DNA from: Lathyrus oleraceus
Lineage: Eukaryota; Streptophyta; Magnoliopsida; Fabales; Fabaceae
Assembly (NCBI RefSeq): GCF_024323335.1
Contig: NC_066580.1
Location: forward strand, 437,839,851-437,903,850
DNA: 64,000 bases
Direction of reading: 5' to 3'
Part shown: one piece after another, positions 1 through 10,197 of the stretch
Layout of the letters: each line of letters begins with the position of its first letter
Position numbering within the stretch: position 1 is the stretch's first letter
The notes under the pieces: generated by a model
Databases searched by the model: none
Seen by the model: the letters and a program-made list of their open reading frames with translations, nothing else
Told to the model about the DNA's origin: nothing
Program-made: the position numbers and the translations under genes

Positions 1-257
1 CAGTGATAGAATATTTACCTCTTGTGACGGTTGAAACCTTTGGTGCAGATCTCTTGTAACGATCAAAACCCTTTGATGCAGATCCACGAAACGATCACGA
101 ACGTTGAACGATGACAACGTCTCTACTCAGTCCACACGAACGGGTTCCTTCAATCTCAGTGCTAGCTGGTACGAATGAAGGCTTTGAGTGAGAGAGAGAG
201 AGAGTGATAGAAAACGAAAATAATGCAACCGGAAATTTTTGCTTCTGCACAAGGGTT

Positions 258-266
258 CTATTTATA
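258..266 (-). promoter_or_regulatory. TATA box in copia LTR (left copy)
   Basis: The minus strand reads TATAAATAG, a canonical plant TATA box. The identical site in the right LTR is at 25674-25682. In LTR retrotransposons this site drives the genomic transcript; in this 3' LTR copy it could only start transcripts leaving the element. No expression can be inferred from sequence alone. Confidence 0.6.
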
Positions 267-739
267 GAACCACTTGTGTGGGCTTCAAGCTAAAAGCCCA
301 CTTAAGTGTATTTTGGCCCATATCTTACAATATGCCCAAAATCACTTAAGCTCATGGTACCTTACCATATTTCGTATTCTACTCAAGTACATCGTACCTT
401 ACGATGCTCTATAACTCACTTAAGGGCACCGTACCTTACGGTATTCCTTAGTTACTCTATCTCTCATCAATCCGTCCTTTGTGTGTGACCCTGTAGGTTT
501 TCGTGACGTTGGCAATTATATTAAATCACGCATTTAACATAATAAACAGTGAGCGGTATCTAGCAACACATCACTGCTACCCAAGACACAAAAATGTCAT
601 GTGATCTGACAATTCCTTCTGTGATAATAATTATGTGTATAATTACCCTTTTGCCCTTATGTCTATATTGAACACAAGGCATAGACCGTGTCATCCTTGT
701 TCAGTTCAATATTGGGCCCATAGACATTTATCCTGTTAC

Positions 740-744
740 GCAGG
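740..744 (+). repeat. Target-site duplication GCAGG, left copy
   Basis: GCAGG immediately precedes the TGTAACACC start of Ogre-B. The second copy is at 19162-19166. The uninterrupted right copia LTR has a single GCAGG at the matching place (about 26156-26160), which proves that the duplication arose with the insertion. Confidence 0.97.
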
Positions 745-2151
745 TGTAACACCTCAAAATTTGCTCTCCTTTCTTGGGACTAGCATTAACATATTTGCAT
801 ATCATTTTAGGGCATTAGGCATTTCATATTGCATAGCATGTGGTTACATTGTGCAAGCCATTCTCCCAAGTCTTGATCAGAAGATGGAGAGTCCAAGTGC
901 AAGCCTAGGGTTTGTTGATTGATCATGGCCATCTGAGGATTGGGCTGTGAGATTAGGGTTTCATGATTCTCAATGGATGTTGGTCTTCATCTTGATTGTA
1001 TTGATACATCATCATCATCATGATTGGATGTCGTCAGAAGATTGAAGCTGATTCCTTGGGATTAGGGTTTTGACCACTGGTCAACCCTAATTAATTACAT
1101 TGGGCCAATCAGGGCTGGATCAGGAGATGAGGTTTCTGAAGATTATGAGGTTCATTTTGTGATTATATTGTGCTTATTGAGGCTAGGGTTTCATGCTTGA
1201 GCCATTTCAGTTGAAGATTGGAGCTCAGATTGATCTATGCATTGCCAGATTCATCTATCAGATGAAAAGTCAACTGTGGTCAACTGTACATGATCTGATG
1301 GATTTGGAGGTGGAAATGAGTTGGATACACTTCATTCATGTTGGAACCAGTGTTAAATGACATCTCAAAGCTTAAAAATGAAGAAAATCAAGTCAGGACA
1401 AAGACTGCCAAAAATAGAAAGTGACTTGTAACTGAAGTTTCCAAAAATGGAAAGTTTTGGACCTCAAGGCCACGTGTCCAAGGAAGCTTCAAATGAAAAT
1501 TTGTTCAACATGAAAGTTGTAGATCTTGTTCTCACCTTTCCAAAAAGTCCAAGAACTTGAAAATCCAATGTATGGTTTGAAAATTAGGGCTCAGTGAAAT
1601 TCAAAAATGACCTGTAATCAGGAGGCCATAATTTCCACATACTTTGTCCAAATTGAAAGTTCTTTATATGCACAAACTCCATTTGACATGTACTTTCATG
1701 GTGCATAATTGGATTTTTCCAAAAGTGGCCAAGGCAAAAAGTCACTTTTCAACTGGACAGCTGAATTGGACCAGGGGCAAAATTGTCCAACTCTCAAAAT
1801 AATTGGAATTTGGAGATGGGACTTTTTTCTACACCTCATAAATGGAATTTAGAGTGTGTTGGAATCATCATTTCTTGCATAGGCCTTGTAAATTGAGATT
1901 TGGCTTGAAAAATGCAATGGATAAAAATGGACAAATGGTGTCACATGGTGATTTTGAGATTTAAGCAACCAATGAGCATGAGGCAAGTTTCTACAGCTCA
2001 CATGTGATAATTGGAAGGTGTATGTGCTGTCAAAACAGGTGGCATGAGCTGGCATAGTGAAATACCATTTTTACCCCTCACTTGAAATAACCAATTACAC
2101 TAACAATGCTAATTTGGTTAATCACACACTTAAGCATGGATTAAGCTACCA

Positions 2152-2159
2152 TATATAAG
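2152..2159 (+). promoter_or_regulatory. Candidate TATA box, Ogre-B 5' LTR
   Basis: TATATAAG lies about 1.4 kb into the LTR, followed by CA-rich leader-like sequence. The 3' LTR copy is at 15588-15595. Ogre-A has TATATATT at the aligned place (34840-34847). The assignment rests only on the motif and its conservation; the transcription start is not shown. Confidence 0.45.
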
Positions 2160-5100
2160 CATAATCATCTGTTAATCATAACAGATTTTTCACATTCTCC
2201 AAAGTTGGATCTAGAACTCTTCATTCTCTCAAGTTTTGCTCAAGAACACAAGAACTTCATATTCATCAATCTTCATCATTCCTCAACCAAACTTCAAAAT
2301 TCCTTTTGATCTGAACTCACATCATCATCAACATCAACTGTTTTTGGAGTTCGAAGGTGGAAGAGGCTTGCATCGTGGCTGTCATAGGAAGGTGCTTCCA
2401 TGGTGAATTCGAATTGCAAGCTTTAGGAGTGGAATCAATTGGACCTGAGCTTCACATCTTGCTTCCTCATCATTATTCAACAGCTGTTTGAGTTCAATAC
2501 ACGTGAAGAACACCTTCACGATACTGTCATTTCCAGGTTTGAGGTTTTTTCGAATCTCACCATTTGCTCAATAATCATATGCTTTCGAAAGTGCATGTTA
2601 TGTAGATTGTAGTGATGCTTGTAGTTTTGAGAATGATGGACCATAGCCTGTGAAATCTGGAATCGAAATTTTGATGATAAACCCTAGGGCGATCGATTTG
2701 AGAGATATAGCAATAATTAGGTCGAATTAGGTTGATGTTTAGATTCTATGTTAGAAGACGAGTCTAACGGCTATCCGTTTGCATGTTTTGGTGAAGAAAT
2801 GATGTTCTTCGAATTCGCGCCGTTTCTGGTAAATTCTGGGGAAAGAGACGATGAGCTTTTGCGCGAAATGCTGTTTAATCCAAATTTCTGTTTGAAAATT
2901 CAAATTCTGTGTTTCCCTCCACCGCGCCAGAAATTACAATACTGCCATTGTCAAGTTTTAATTAATTCATTTAATTATTAAAAAATTGATAACACCTTAA
3001 ATAATTCATAAAAAATAGTAAAAAAATCAGAAAATTGTGAAAATTTTTATGTTGACTTTGTTGACTTGTGTAGAATTTTTTGACCTATTGGTCAAAGTTG
3101 TGCTTGGTAGAAAAATCATTTGCCCTAGGGTTTTCTCACATGTGTCCATTTTTGCTACACTTTGCCAATTTGTTCATGAAATGCTCACATCATAAAATAA
3201 ATTCTTGCCAATTTTTGTGATGATTCTTGACTGGATGGGGTTTATTTCCATGTAAATTTCATGCATTTTTGATACCTGGTCATGGAGTTATGAATTTTAG
3301 AACTTAGGTGTGACAATTTGTGTCACACCTCTTGATGTCAATTTGCTGGATTTCTTTAAGTGGCCTATACATGTTGGAATGAAGTGAAATTTTGCATGAT
3401 GAATCATTAACATGTTAAGATGCTTTGTGAATTTTTGTGGAATTTTTCATGTCATTTTCAATTTGATTGTGATTTTTCATTTCTGTTGACCAATATTGCA
3501 AGCTTGTATGATACATGTTGGTAGATTGAATGAGAAATGCTCATATGGTATTGGATTGTCATGAAATTTGATATGCTTGTAATAGACACATAATGTGACA
3601 TCCCTGTTTTGGTCTTATCCATTTCTTTTTTGTTTTCATTGAGTTATGAATTTTTGAAGTGGATGTATGTGTTGATGTTGTGATTTGGAGCCTATAATTG
3701 TGTCTGTTTTTGTTGATTTTCATTGACATGGTTCCATTTGCCCAATTAAGCTGAAATTTGGTGTGCCATACCTGGATTAGGCCCTGTTTAGGTGTAATTA
3801 ATTTGAGAATTTTTGGATTTGTTTTGATGTGGATTTGAATGCAATAGTTCTGTTTGTATGCTTGGTGCTTCATTTGAACTAGTTTGGATTGTTTTGTGCA
3901 TAACATGAGCATGATGAATGATATAAACATGAGACCAATGGTGTTTGCTCTTGTTTGACATTAATTTGAGTTTGGTTGGTGGATACCTTGCTGTTTAGGA
4001 TTTTTTCTTGCCTTTGGACCCTAGGCTTGGCCTAGTGGTCTAGTTGCTAATGTTTGCTTGATTTTTCAGGATAAGAAAGGCAATGCTTATGGAGAATGAT
4101 CCAAATCAATTTTAATTGATGTGGTTTGATGTTTGTACACTAACATAACATTGTTTTGTAGGTGGTGAAGCTTAGGCTTAAGCTTTGAGCTTGCCTTGTG
4201 TTGTGTATTGAGTTGTATAGATTAATTGGTTGATATTTGCTGTTTAGTTTTGTCTGTCTGAGTACTAACTGTGTTTGATTGTTTCCAGGTACTTTAGTTG
4301 CTCAGTTCCTTGTGAACTTTTGCTTTGCGTTGCTTAAGCAACTTGCATTGAGGTAGGTCCTCTTGACTTCATGTAGTCTGGAGACCCGGCTGTTACCGGG
4401 CCGGGCAAATAAATGTCTGAAGTCCTCCTTAAGAGGCGATGATTGTGTTTGTTTAATTTTGTGCCTAAGCAGGTGAAAGTCCTTTAAATAAGGCAATTGG
4501 TGGAAGGTAGGGGTATGCAGTCTACCCCCCACTATTCAGTTGAGTCTTCTCCTTGCTCCCATTACATGGTTGTAGCATTGAGATCAAAAGCCCAAGATCC
4601 TGTGCAGTGCACATTGTGTCAGAGTCTCTGAGTATAGAAGGGTTCCCCCATTCTGGACCCATGCTCATTTGTCAGAAGCTCTCCCTGGTTAGGGATAAGA
4701 GCTGTGAGGTCTGATCCTCACTTCACCTCTCATCTGCTTCACCTTAGCCTCGTAATGGCAAGGTTAAGAGCAAACCCAGCCCGTACAGACGACTCGCTTC
4801 GGCAATCAAACCTATTGTGTGAGCCACTTGTTTGGTTATAGTGCGTGCTGTGTGGATATCTGATTGACATGCTTGTTTGAGATGCTTGTTCTCATTTGAT
4901 ATATGATTGTATGCTTGTGTGTTAGCTTCTTTCCTGGATAGGAATAGTTTGCTTATGCAAGTAGGATAGAAAACCGAACTTAGGGTAAACGATGCATGAC
5001 AACGTTAGGCTCGAGTCTCAGCTCCCTAGTCGTGTGTCTTTTCCCGGTTTCTGGTTAGCAATTCAGTCCCTTTCAGGGGAACTACATCGCCCTGATCCTT

Positions 5101-5412
5101 GTTCCAGACGAGGTATGTAGGCAGGTGGTCGTGCGAGACCACTCCGGGCAACCTTTTTCTTTTTTGCGTGCGTTTACTTGTTATCTGACTGTGTGTTTGG
5201 GTTCGAATGCCGACGTAAGCCCAGTGATTGGCAGTCGGGCTCCACGTTTGCCCTTTTGAGTGTGTTTTGGTTCGGATGCCGACGTAATTCCATCAAGTGG
5301 TTGTCGGGCTCCATGTTTGCCACTCTTGCTTGTTTGTATGTTTTGTGTTGTTTGGCGTGCGTAAGCCGAACTACAGTGGCTCTGATTCTTGTTCCAGACA
5401 AGATATGTAGGC

Positions 5413-5431
5413 ATAAGGTGCGACGCCTTAT
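5413..5431 (+). other. LTR hairpin with GCGAC loop (Ogre-B 5' LTR)
   Basis: ATAAGGTGCGACGCCTTAT folds as a 7-bp stem (one T-G wobble next to the loop) with loop GCGAC. It is flanked by GC on the left and CGAG on the right. Ogre-A has ATAGGATGCGACATCCTAT at the same place. Two stem pairs changed on both sides (A-T to G-C and G-C to A-T), and the wobble became a T-A pair. The 3' LTR copy is at 18850-18868. The position near the LTR 3' end suggests it is in R or U5 RNA. Confidence 0.6.
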
Positions 5432-5726
5432 CGAGCCCGTTTCTCTTAACCCCACCTGCGTTCCCTGTGTGTGTGTGATGTTTAGCAACCTTTTCTTTAT
5501 TCTAGGACGTGGATCCCGTCGAGTACGACGGACGTGAGGGGTGCTAATACCTTCCCCTTGCGTAACCGACTCCCTTACCCTTTCTCTCTGGTCGCGAGAC
5601 CATGTTCTTTCCAGGTTTCTCTGAGCGTTTCCTTTCCCTATCTTGGGATAAATAACGTTTAGTGGCGGCTCTGTGTGTGTTTTATTTTCGAGCCTCGCCG
5701 GTTGATTTTTCGCAGGATGCGACAGC

Positions 5727-5744
5727 TGGCGACTCTGTTGGGGA
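5727..5744 (+). other. Primer binding site, Ogre-B
   Basis: TGGCGACTCTGTTGGGGA lies two bases after the LTR end (GATGCGACA then GC). Ogre primer sites are reported to be complementary to a tRNA-Arg. From memory, the first 12 bases would pair with the 3' end of plant tRNA-Arg(ACG) plus CCA. Ogre-A differs from base 10 (TGGCGACTCCACTGGGGA). Confidence 0.85.
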
Positions 5745-6993
5745 ATGCAGATGTAGACCTATGCTGGTCCATCGTCCCTAAGCGAGTCCTTCCTAGCGTT
5801 CTAGGATTAGTTTAGGTTGCTTGTTGTGTGTCATTTATTGCATTTATTATTCTAACCAGTGTGTATATATTTGCATTAATGTCTGCATGCATCATACTAT
5901 CATGTTGTTGCCGTCCTCTTTGCAGGTGGTTCCTCTGTGTGGGGTGGGTGTTCTGAGTGGGGCTAAAACCCAGGCCCGAGTATACACCTAGGATTAGTGT
6001 GGTCTCACGTTGCCTCTTTCATGTTAGGTGAACATGTGCCTGGCGGCGTGATGTACCACAAGCCGGACGAGGCTCAGTTGGTAGTGCTCATCTCTGTGGA
6101 TATTCCGCTTTGTTTGAGTTACTCCATCTGAGTTATTGACTCTGGTGACCGATCATTTCCCGGATCTTTGGTTTAGACGGTCTTAAGGGAGCTACAATGG
6201 CACACCCGAAAGGGCAAACCCATTGAGTATCTCTGCCCGATTGTCGAGACTATTATCCGCCTTAGGATGACCTGTTTAGAATTTACCTGTGAGGGGAGGG
6301 TGATTCTTTCAGATGCATGTTCAGATGGTGACTTTTTGTTCTGTGGATCAGAGTCCTAATCATAAGTCGGATTTATGGCCGTTTATTTCTGAGACGCCGG
6401 AGTGTTGTCCGTGATTTGTCAGTGGGGATCCGTTTATTTCAGGATTCCCCGGGCCGAGATATTTATCAGTGGGGATCCGTTTATTTCGGATTCCCTGGGC
6501 CGATTCAGATTATGGCGGTGTGTCTGCTTAGAGACCAGTGATGATGATGATGTATCTGTCTTCCGTTTATTTCGGAACCCGTGGATCAGATGTGTGATTG
6601 TGTATTCCTCAGATGGTTATGATCAGTTCAGAGACCAGTTTCAGTGCAGAGGATCAGATGACTTGGAGGATGGCCCATTGCATTCATTCATACATCATTC
6701 TCATTTTGCATTCATCTGCACTCAAACTCACGTCTAGCCATATGGGGAGTATTATAGATTGAGAATCTGGTTGAGAGACATCTTGAATTTCAGAATGTGG
6801 ATGTCAAAACGTTATCTGTCTCGATGAAACCAGGATCGAAGGACAGAAGCTTCCTCATATGGATAGACGTTGCATTCATGCATATTAACCTGTTTGCTGT
6901 TTTGCAGGAATCATTGCTCGTGCTCGCAGAACAGTACCTTTGCACTCAACCCGACCTCACAGATACTTCACCAGACGCAATACTCCTTGACTG
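5745..6993 (+). other. Ogre-B leader with ORF1 deleted
   Basis: Untranslated leader aligned with Ogre-A 38434-39500 and then with 41530-41745. The Ogre-A ORF1 (39501-41222) is missing: the alignment jumps at about 6797-6820, a deletion of about 2 kb. A 47-bp tandem duplication starting CAGTGGGGATCCG occurs at 6420 and 6467, as in Ogre-A. A short ATGATGATG run lies at about 6538. The sequence TTTTGCAG before GAATCATTG (about 6902-6908) resembles a splice acceptor. No supported coding region. Confidence 0.8.
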
Positions 6994-7782
6994 ATGGATC
7001 CTCCCAACGCCGACGTTCTCGAGCTGAAAGAGAGGATAGGAGAGCTGATCAGTGTCATGCAAGAGTTCGCCTTGGGGCAGAAAGTAATGGCCGAAAAGGT
7101 GGGGAGGATTGAAGACTGGCTGAAGATGGGGAACATGCAAGGAAACGCTTCGTCGTCTAGACCGAAGAAATCTTTTGGTAATGCCCAACACAAGGATGAG
7201 GGTGAATCGAGTGCTGTGTACGCCCAGAGAGGACACGGTAGGGGTCGTTACTACCAGCACACCGCTGCGGTAACTATTCCTGCTGACAATCAGCCTGCAC
7301 AACAGCAACAGCAGCGTCAGCCATTTCAGCGGAGGTCTCCGAGGGTAGGATATCCAGTCAGGAGGAGGATGAGTGATCGGCATTTTGACAGGCCGCCTGT
7401 GACATATTCTTTCCTATTGAAAAAGATGAAAGATATGGGGCTGGTACAGTTGAGGACTTTGGCGCCTATGAGACCTGATCAAAGGCCAACCAATTTTGAT
7501 GAAAATGTCAAATGTGAATTCCATTCGGGTGCTCCCGGGCACAGTGTAGAGGACTGCAAAGCTTTTAAGCACGTAGTCCAAGACCTGGTGGATTCCAAAG
7601 TTATCAACTTTGCACCGTCTCCAAATGTTAATGCTAATCCTATGCCGGCACATGGTCAGGCAATGGTGAGTGCAATTGCTGAAGATTCAGATCACGCCTG
7701 TGGGATGGGTGAAGAGAATGACAGTAACTGCAGGTTTGATGGTTGGATAAAGCCGTGCGTACCAGGAAGCTGGAAGGCTTAA
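6994..7782 (+). CDS. gag: Ogre-B mini-gag (in-frame deleted gag-protease remnant)
   Basis: A 262-aa open frame starting at the same ATG as Ogre-A gag. Residues 1-36 match the Ogre-A gag N-terminus. The frame then jumps to the end of the gag domain (RIEDWLKMG, Ogre-A residues about 324-332), removing about 286 codons of capsid-like sequence. It continues through the glutamine-rich segment and the zinc knuckle (CEFHSGAPGHSVEDC, pattern C-X2-H-X5-H-X4-C). It then jumps from the PAHGQ segment to the C-terminal tail (GWIKPCVPG), removing about 530 codons including the whole protease. Both jumps keep frame, and the ORF ends about 12 codons before the Ogre-A stop. The product, if made, could bind RNA but could not form a normal capsid or cleave itself. 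It could equally be a chance relic. Confidence 0.7.
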   Translation: MDPPNADVLELKERIGELISVMQEFALGQKVMAEKVGRIEDWLKMGNMQGNASSSRPKKSFGNAQHKDEGESSAVYAQRGHGRGRYYQHTAAVTIPADNQPAQQQQQRQPFQRRSPRVGYPVRRRMSDRHFDRPPVTYSFLLKKMKDMGLVQLRTLAPMRPDQRPTNFDENVKCEFHSGAPGHSVEDCKAFKHVVQDLVDSKVINFAPSPNVNANPMPAHGQAMVSAIAEDSDHACGMGEENDSNCRFDGWIKPCVPGSWKA

Positions 7783-8041
7783 ACAAGATCATCACTGACA
7801 CTCTTCCTGAAGAGTAATGATTTCTGTTTTCAGTTTATATGCATGAAAGCCATATGTGTTGCCCGACACGTAATGGTTCATTGTAAGGGCCACCTCATGT
7901 TTAAATTTGCATTTCTGCATCATTAATAAATGGATGTTTTTCAGTCAAAAAGCGGTGTTCCCTGTTTTTCATTTATTTTTGCAGTTTAAAAACAAATAAA
8001 AATGGCAATGTTTATTTTCATTTTTTCTCCTTTTTTGATTT
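7783..8041 (+). other. Ogre-B relic of the gag/pol intron
   Basis: Aligned with the Ogre-A intron (45033-45308). The donor-like GAGTAATG remains at about 7813-7820, and the internal GTGTTGCCCGACACGTAATGG block is conserved. The Ogre-A acceptor (CATGCAG at 45302-45308) has no counterpart here. Splicing to the pol relic is therefore unlikely. Confidence 0.6.
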
Positions 8042-8678
8042 GTCTCGTTCCGAATTCAAAAATATTCTCTGGATCTCGTTGATAACGATTCGGTTACACC
8101 TCATATGACTTCGACAAACCGAGCTTTCATGTCAAAGAAGAAGGCGAAGAAGATTGTGATCTGCTGGAATTAGCCAGATCGTTTAAAACAAAAGGAGAAG
8201 GTGATTCAGCCGCTTGAGGAGCGAGTTGAGATTGTTATTCCAAGCACCGCCGAGGTCAGGAAGGAAAAAATTGGGGCCGCTTCAGAGGCGAGTCGAGAGC
8301 AGAATGGTAGCCTTGTTGAAGGAGTATGTGGATGCTTCTACCTGGTCATGTCAGGATATGTCAGGGTCGGATACCGGTGTCGTTGCGCACAAGCTACCAT
8401 GGAAAAGAGACTGTCCTCTAGAGAAGCAGAGCGTCGATGCCAAGTATCATGGTGACTTTGTTTCATGATATGATTCATCATGAGATCAAATGCTATGTTA
8501 TGACATGATAGCAAAGTCCCAAACAGGAGAGGGGCATCTGGTAGATCTGGCCAAGTCGGTTAACCCGTTAAGATAATTCAAACTGAGGTTGAATTCAAGC
8601 AAGTGCACTATCAGAGTGCGATCCGGTAAGATGTTGGGGTTCATCATAAGTGGAAAAGAGGAATCGAGGTTCATCCTG

Positions 8679-8718
<40 letters not shown>

Positions 8719-9512
8719 CCTGAACCGAAAATGAAGAAAAAGAGGTTCGTGGTTTCTTCGAAAGATTGAACTATCTGTCATGGTTCACATCTCATCTAAT
8801 AGCCACGTATGAACCCACATTCGAGATGTTGAAAAAGGAAAGACCAAACGGTCAGGTGAAATAATGATTGCCAAGGGGCATTGAAAGAATAAAAGGATAA
8901 GTTGCAGGAACCTCTGATTCCGATGTCTCCTGTGGAATGAACAATTGTTAATCTGTACTTAACGGCCTTCGAGGGGTCTACGAGGTGTATTGGGTCAGCA
9001 TGACGCGTCTTGTCGAAAAGAGCATGCAATTTACCTTAGCAAAAAGTTTACCGACTGTGAAACAATACATTCACTGTTCGAGAAAACTTGCTGTACTTTG
9101 GCATAGGCTGCTCGCCGACTGAGACAGTATATGCTGATTCATACCACTTTGTGGATTTCGAGATGGATCTGATCAGGTAGATGTTTGAAAGAGCCAGCAG
9201 TAACCGGACGGGTTGTGAAAAGGCGAAAGAATGTTGACTGATTTGTGATCCGCTCAGAAAGCGATCAAGGAGTGTATTGTCTGATTACATCGCTCCGCAA
9301 CCCGTTGAGGTTATCAACCGATGAAGTTTGAGTTCCCTGATGAGGACATCTCGAGGTGCTCCGATCGAAAGATTGAGAGTGACCGATCCCGGAGGAGGGG
9401 CCTGACCCTGAATCCGAACGGATTCTGATGTCTGATGGGGAGGTTAAGGTGAATAAGCTTTTGTTGCCCGGATAACGTTTGAATACACCGATGGTGTGAC
9501 TGAGTAGGAAGT
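8042..9512 (+). pseudogene. pol: Ogre-B pol relic (RT/RNase H fragments)
   Basis: Nucleotide similarity to Ogre-A ORF3 is clear in pieces but no frame survives. About 8062-8440 corresponds to the pol N-terminus before RT, followed by a deletion of most of RT. About 8445-8680 corresponds to the segment around the YVDD motif, which is damaged. About 8718-9330 corresponds to the connection/RNase H region, and about 9330-9480 to the start of the second RNase H. Most of the second RNase H and integrase is missing. There are many frameshifts and stops. A 36-base poly-A run interrupts the relic at 8682. Confidence 0.85.
8682..8717 (+). repeat. Poly-A tract (36 A)
   Basis: Thirty-six consecutive A. 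The aligned place in Ogre-A (about 46318-46345) is an A-rich coding stretch (GCAAAAGTAAAAGCG...) without such a run. It is therefore probably a local expansion, though a short poly-A insertion or an assembly artefact cannot be excluded. Confidence 0.95.
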
Positions 9513-9983
9513 TTGTATCCTGGGTATCGATCTCCAGTGCGCACATCTACTGGGGCAAGTCCTTTCTCATTGGTATATGGAATGGGAGCCGTATTACCTG
9601 TGGAGGTTCAGATTCCCTCGTTGAGAGTCCTGATGGACGTGAAATTGCAAGAGGCTGAATGGGTAAGGACCCGGTACGAAGAGTTGAGCCTGATAGAGGA
9701 AAAGAGGCTAGCAGCCATCTGTCATGGGCAGTTATACCAGCAGAGGATGAAGCGTGCTTTTGACAAGAAGGTGCGACCTCGGGTATATCACGTAGGTGAT
9801 ATGGTGCTGAAAAGGATCCTTCCTCCTCAAAACGATCGAAGGGGCAAATGGACACCGAATTATGAAGGTCCATTCGTGGTCAAGAAGGTTTTCTCTGGCG
9901 GAGCCTTGTTGTTAACGACCATGGATGGTGAGGATTTTCCATCCCCTGTGAATGCGGACGCAGTTAAAAAATACTTCATGTAA
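9513..9983 (+). pseudogene. pol: Ogre-B preserved C-terminus of integrase/pol
   Basis: An open frame whose residues from about 10 onward match the last 148 residues of Ogre-A ORF3 nearly perfectly. This covers the end of the integrase core and the C-terminal domain (the DMVLKRILPPQNDRRGKW segment to the terminal VKKYF). The DDE catalytic core is absent, so it has no integrase activity. The sharp rise in identity from about 9533, compared with the ruined sequence just upstream, suggests recent recombination with an intact element or retention for a cis-acting reason. The terminal residue is M instead of V. Confidence 0.75.
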
Positions 9984-9988
9984 ATAGA

Positions 9989-10197
9989 CCCGCTGGACGA
10001 AAAGAACAAAATAGTCCAGGCAAAAATGGGCATCCCGGCGAACCAAAAACAGAAAGAAATGGTTCGGGCAAAAATTAGGGATATGAATGGAAAAATGTAC
10101 ACCCGGCAAGTCGAAAACCTGAAAAGGCGACTTGGGCAAAAAAGGGTATCCCGGTGGACTGAAAACCCGAAAGGGCGGTCCAGGCAAAAGAGGGATT
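9989..10197 (+). other. Four-hairpin tandem array after pol (Ogre-B)
   Basis: Starting 5 bases after the pol stop codon, four tandem units share the frame CCCGG / stem / A-rich loop / stem' / GGCAAAA. Stem pairs are CTGGAC (9993-9998) with GTCCAG (10014-10019); CGAACC (10039-10044) with GGTTCG (10061-10066); CAAGTCG (10107-10113) with CGACTTG (10128-10134); and TGGAC (10155-10159) with GTCCA (10178-10182). The stem sequences differ between units but each is self-complementary. The same four stems occur in Ogre-A at 48796-49000. Confidence 0.75.

Larger units (their letters stand above)
1..744 (-). mobile_element. Left LTR of copia element, outer segment
   Basis: This segment matches 25417-26160 almost base for base, so it is one half of the left LTR of the minus-strand Ty1/copia element whose right LTR is 25342-26732. 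By comparison, the first 75 bp of this LTR lie before the window. The LTR continues at 19167 after the Ogre-B insertion. In element orientation this is the 3' LTR. A minus-strand TATA box (TATAAATAG) lies at 258-266, and a short GA microsatellite is at about 189-211. Confidence 0.93.
745..5724 (+). repeat. Ogre-B 5' LTR
   Basis: 4980 bp, starting TGTAACACC and ending GATGCGACA directly before the PBS. A candidate TATA box (TATATAAG) lies at 2152-2159. The last 1.4 kb is strongly conserved with Ogre-A and contains a CCCGG/CCGGG hairpin (4385-4400), a GTGGTC/GACCAC hairpin (5125-5142) and the covarying GCGAC-loop hairpin (5413-5431). It also carries a tandem pair of about 71-bp units beginning at about 5199 and 5270. 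No protein-coding gene is supported; the small ORFs here differ between LTR copies and families. Confidence 0.96.

Noticed and set aside
1..744. Apparent segmental duplication with 25417-26160
   Set aside because: It is the LTR pair of the copia element, supported by PBS, PPT and minus-strand pol between them.
2748..2981. 77-codon ORF identical in both Ogre-B LTRs (also 16184-16417)
   Set aside because: The identity follows from recent LTR duplication; the Ogre-A LTRs carry no matching frame at the aligned place.
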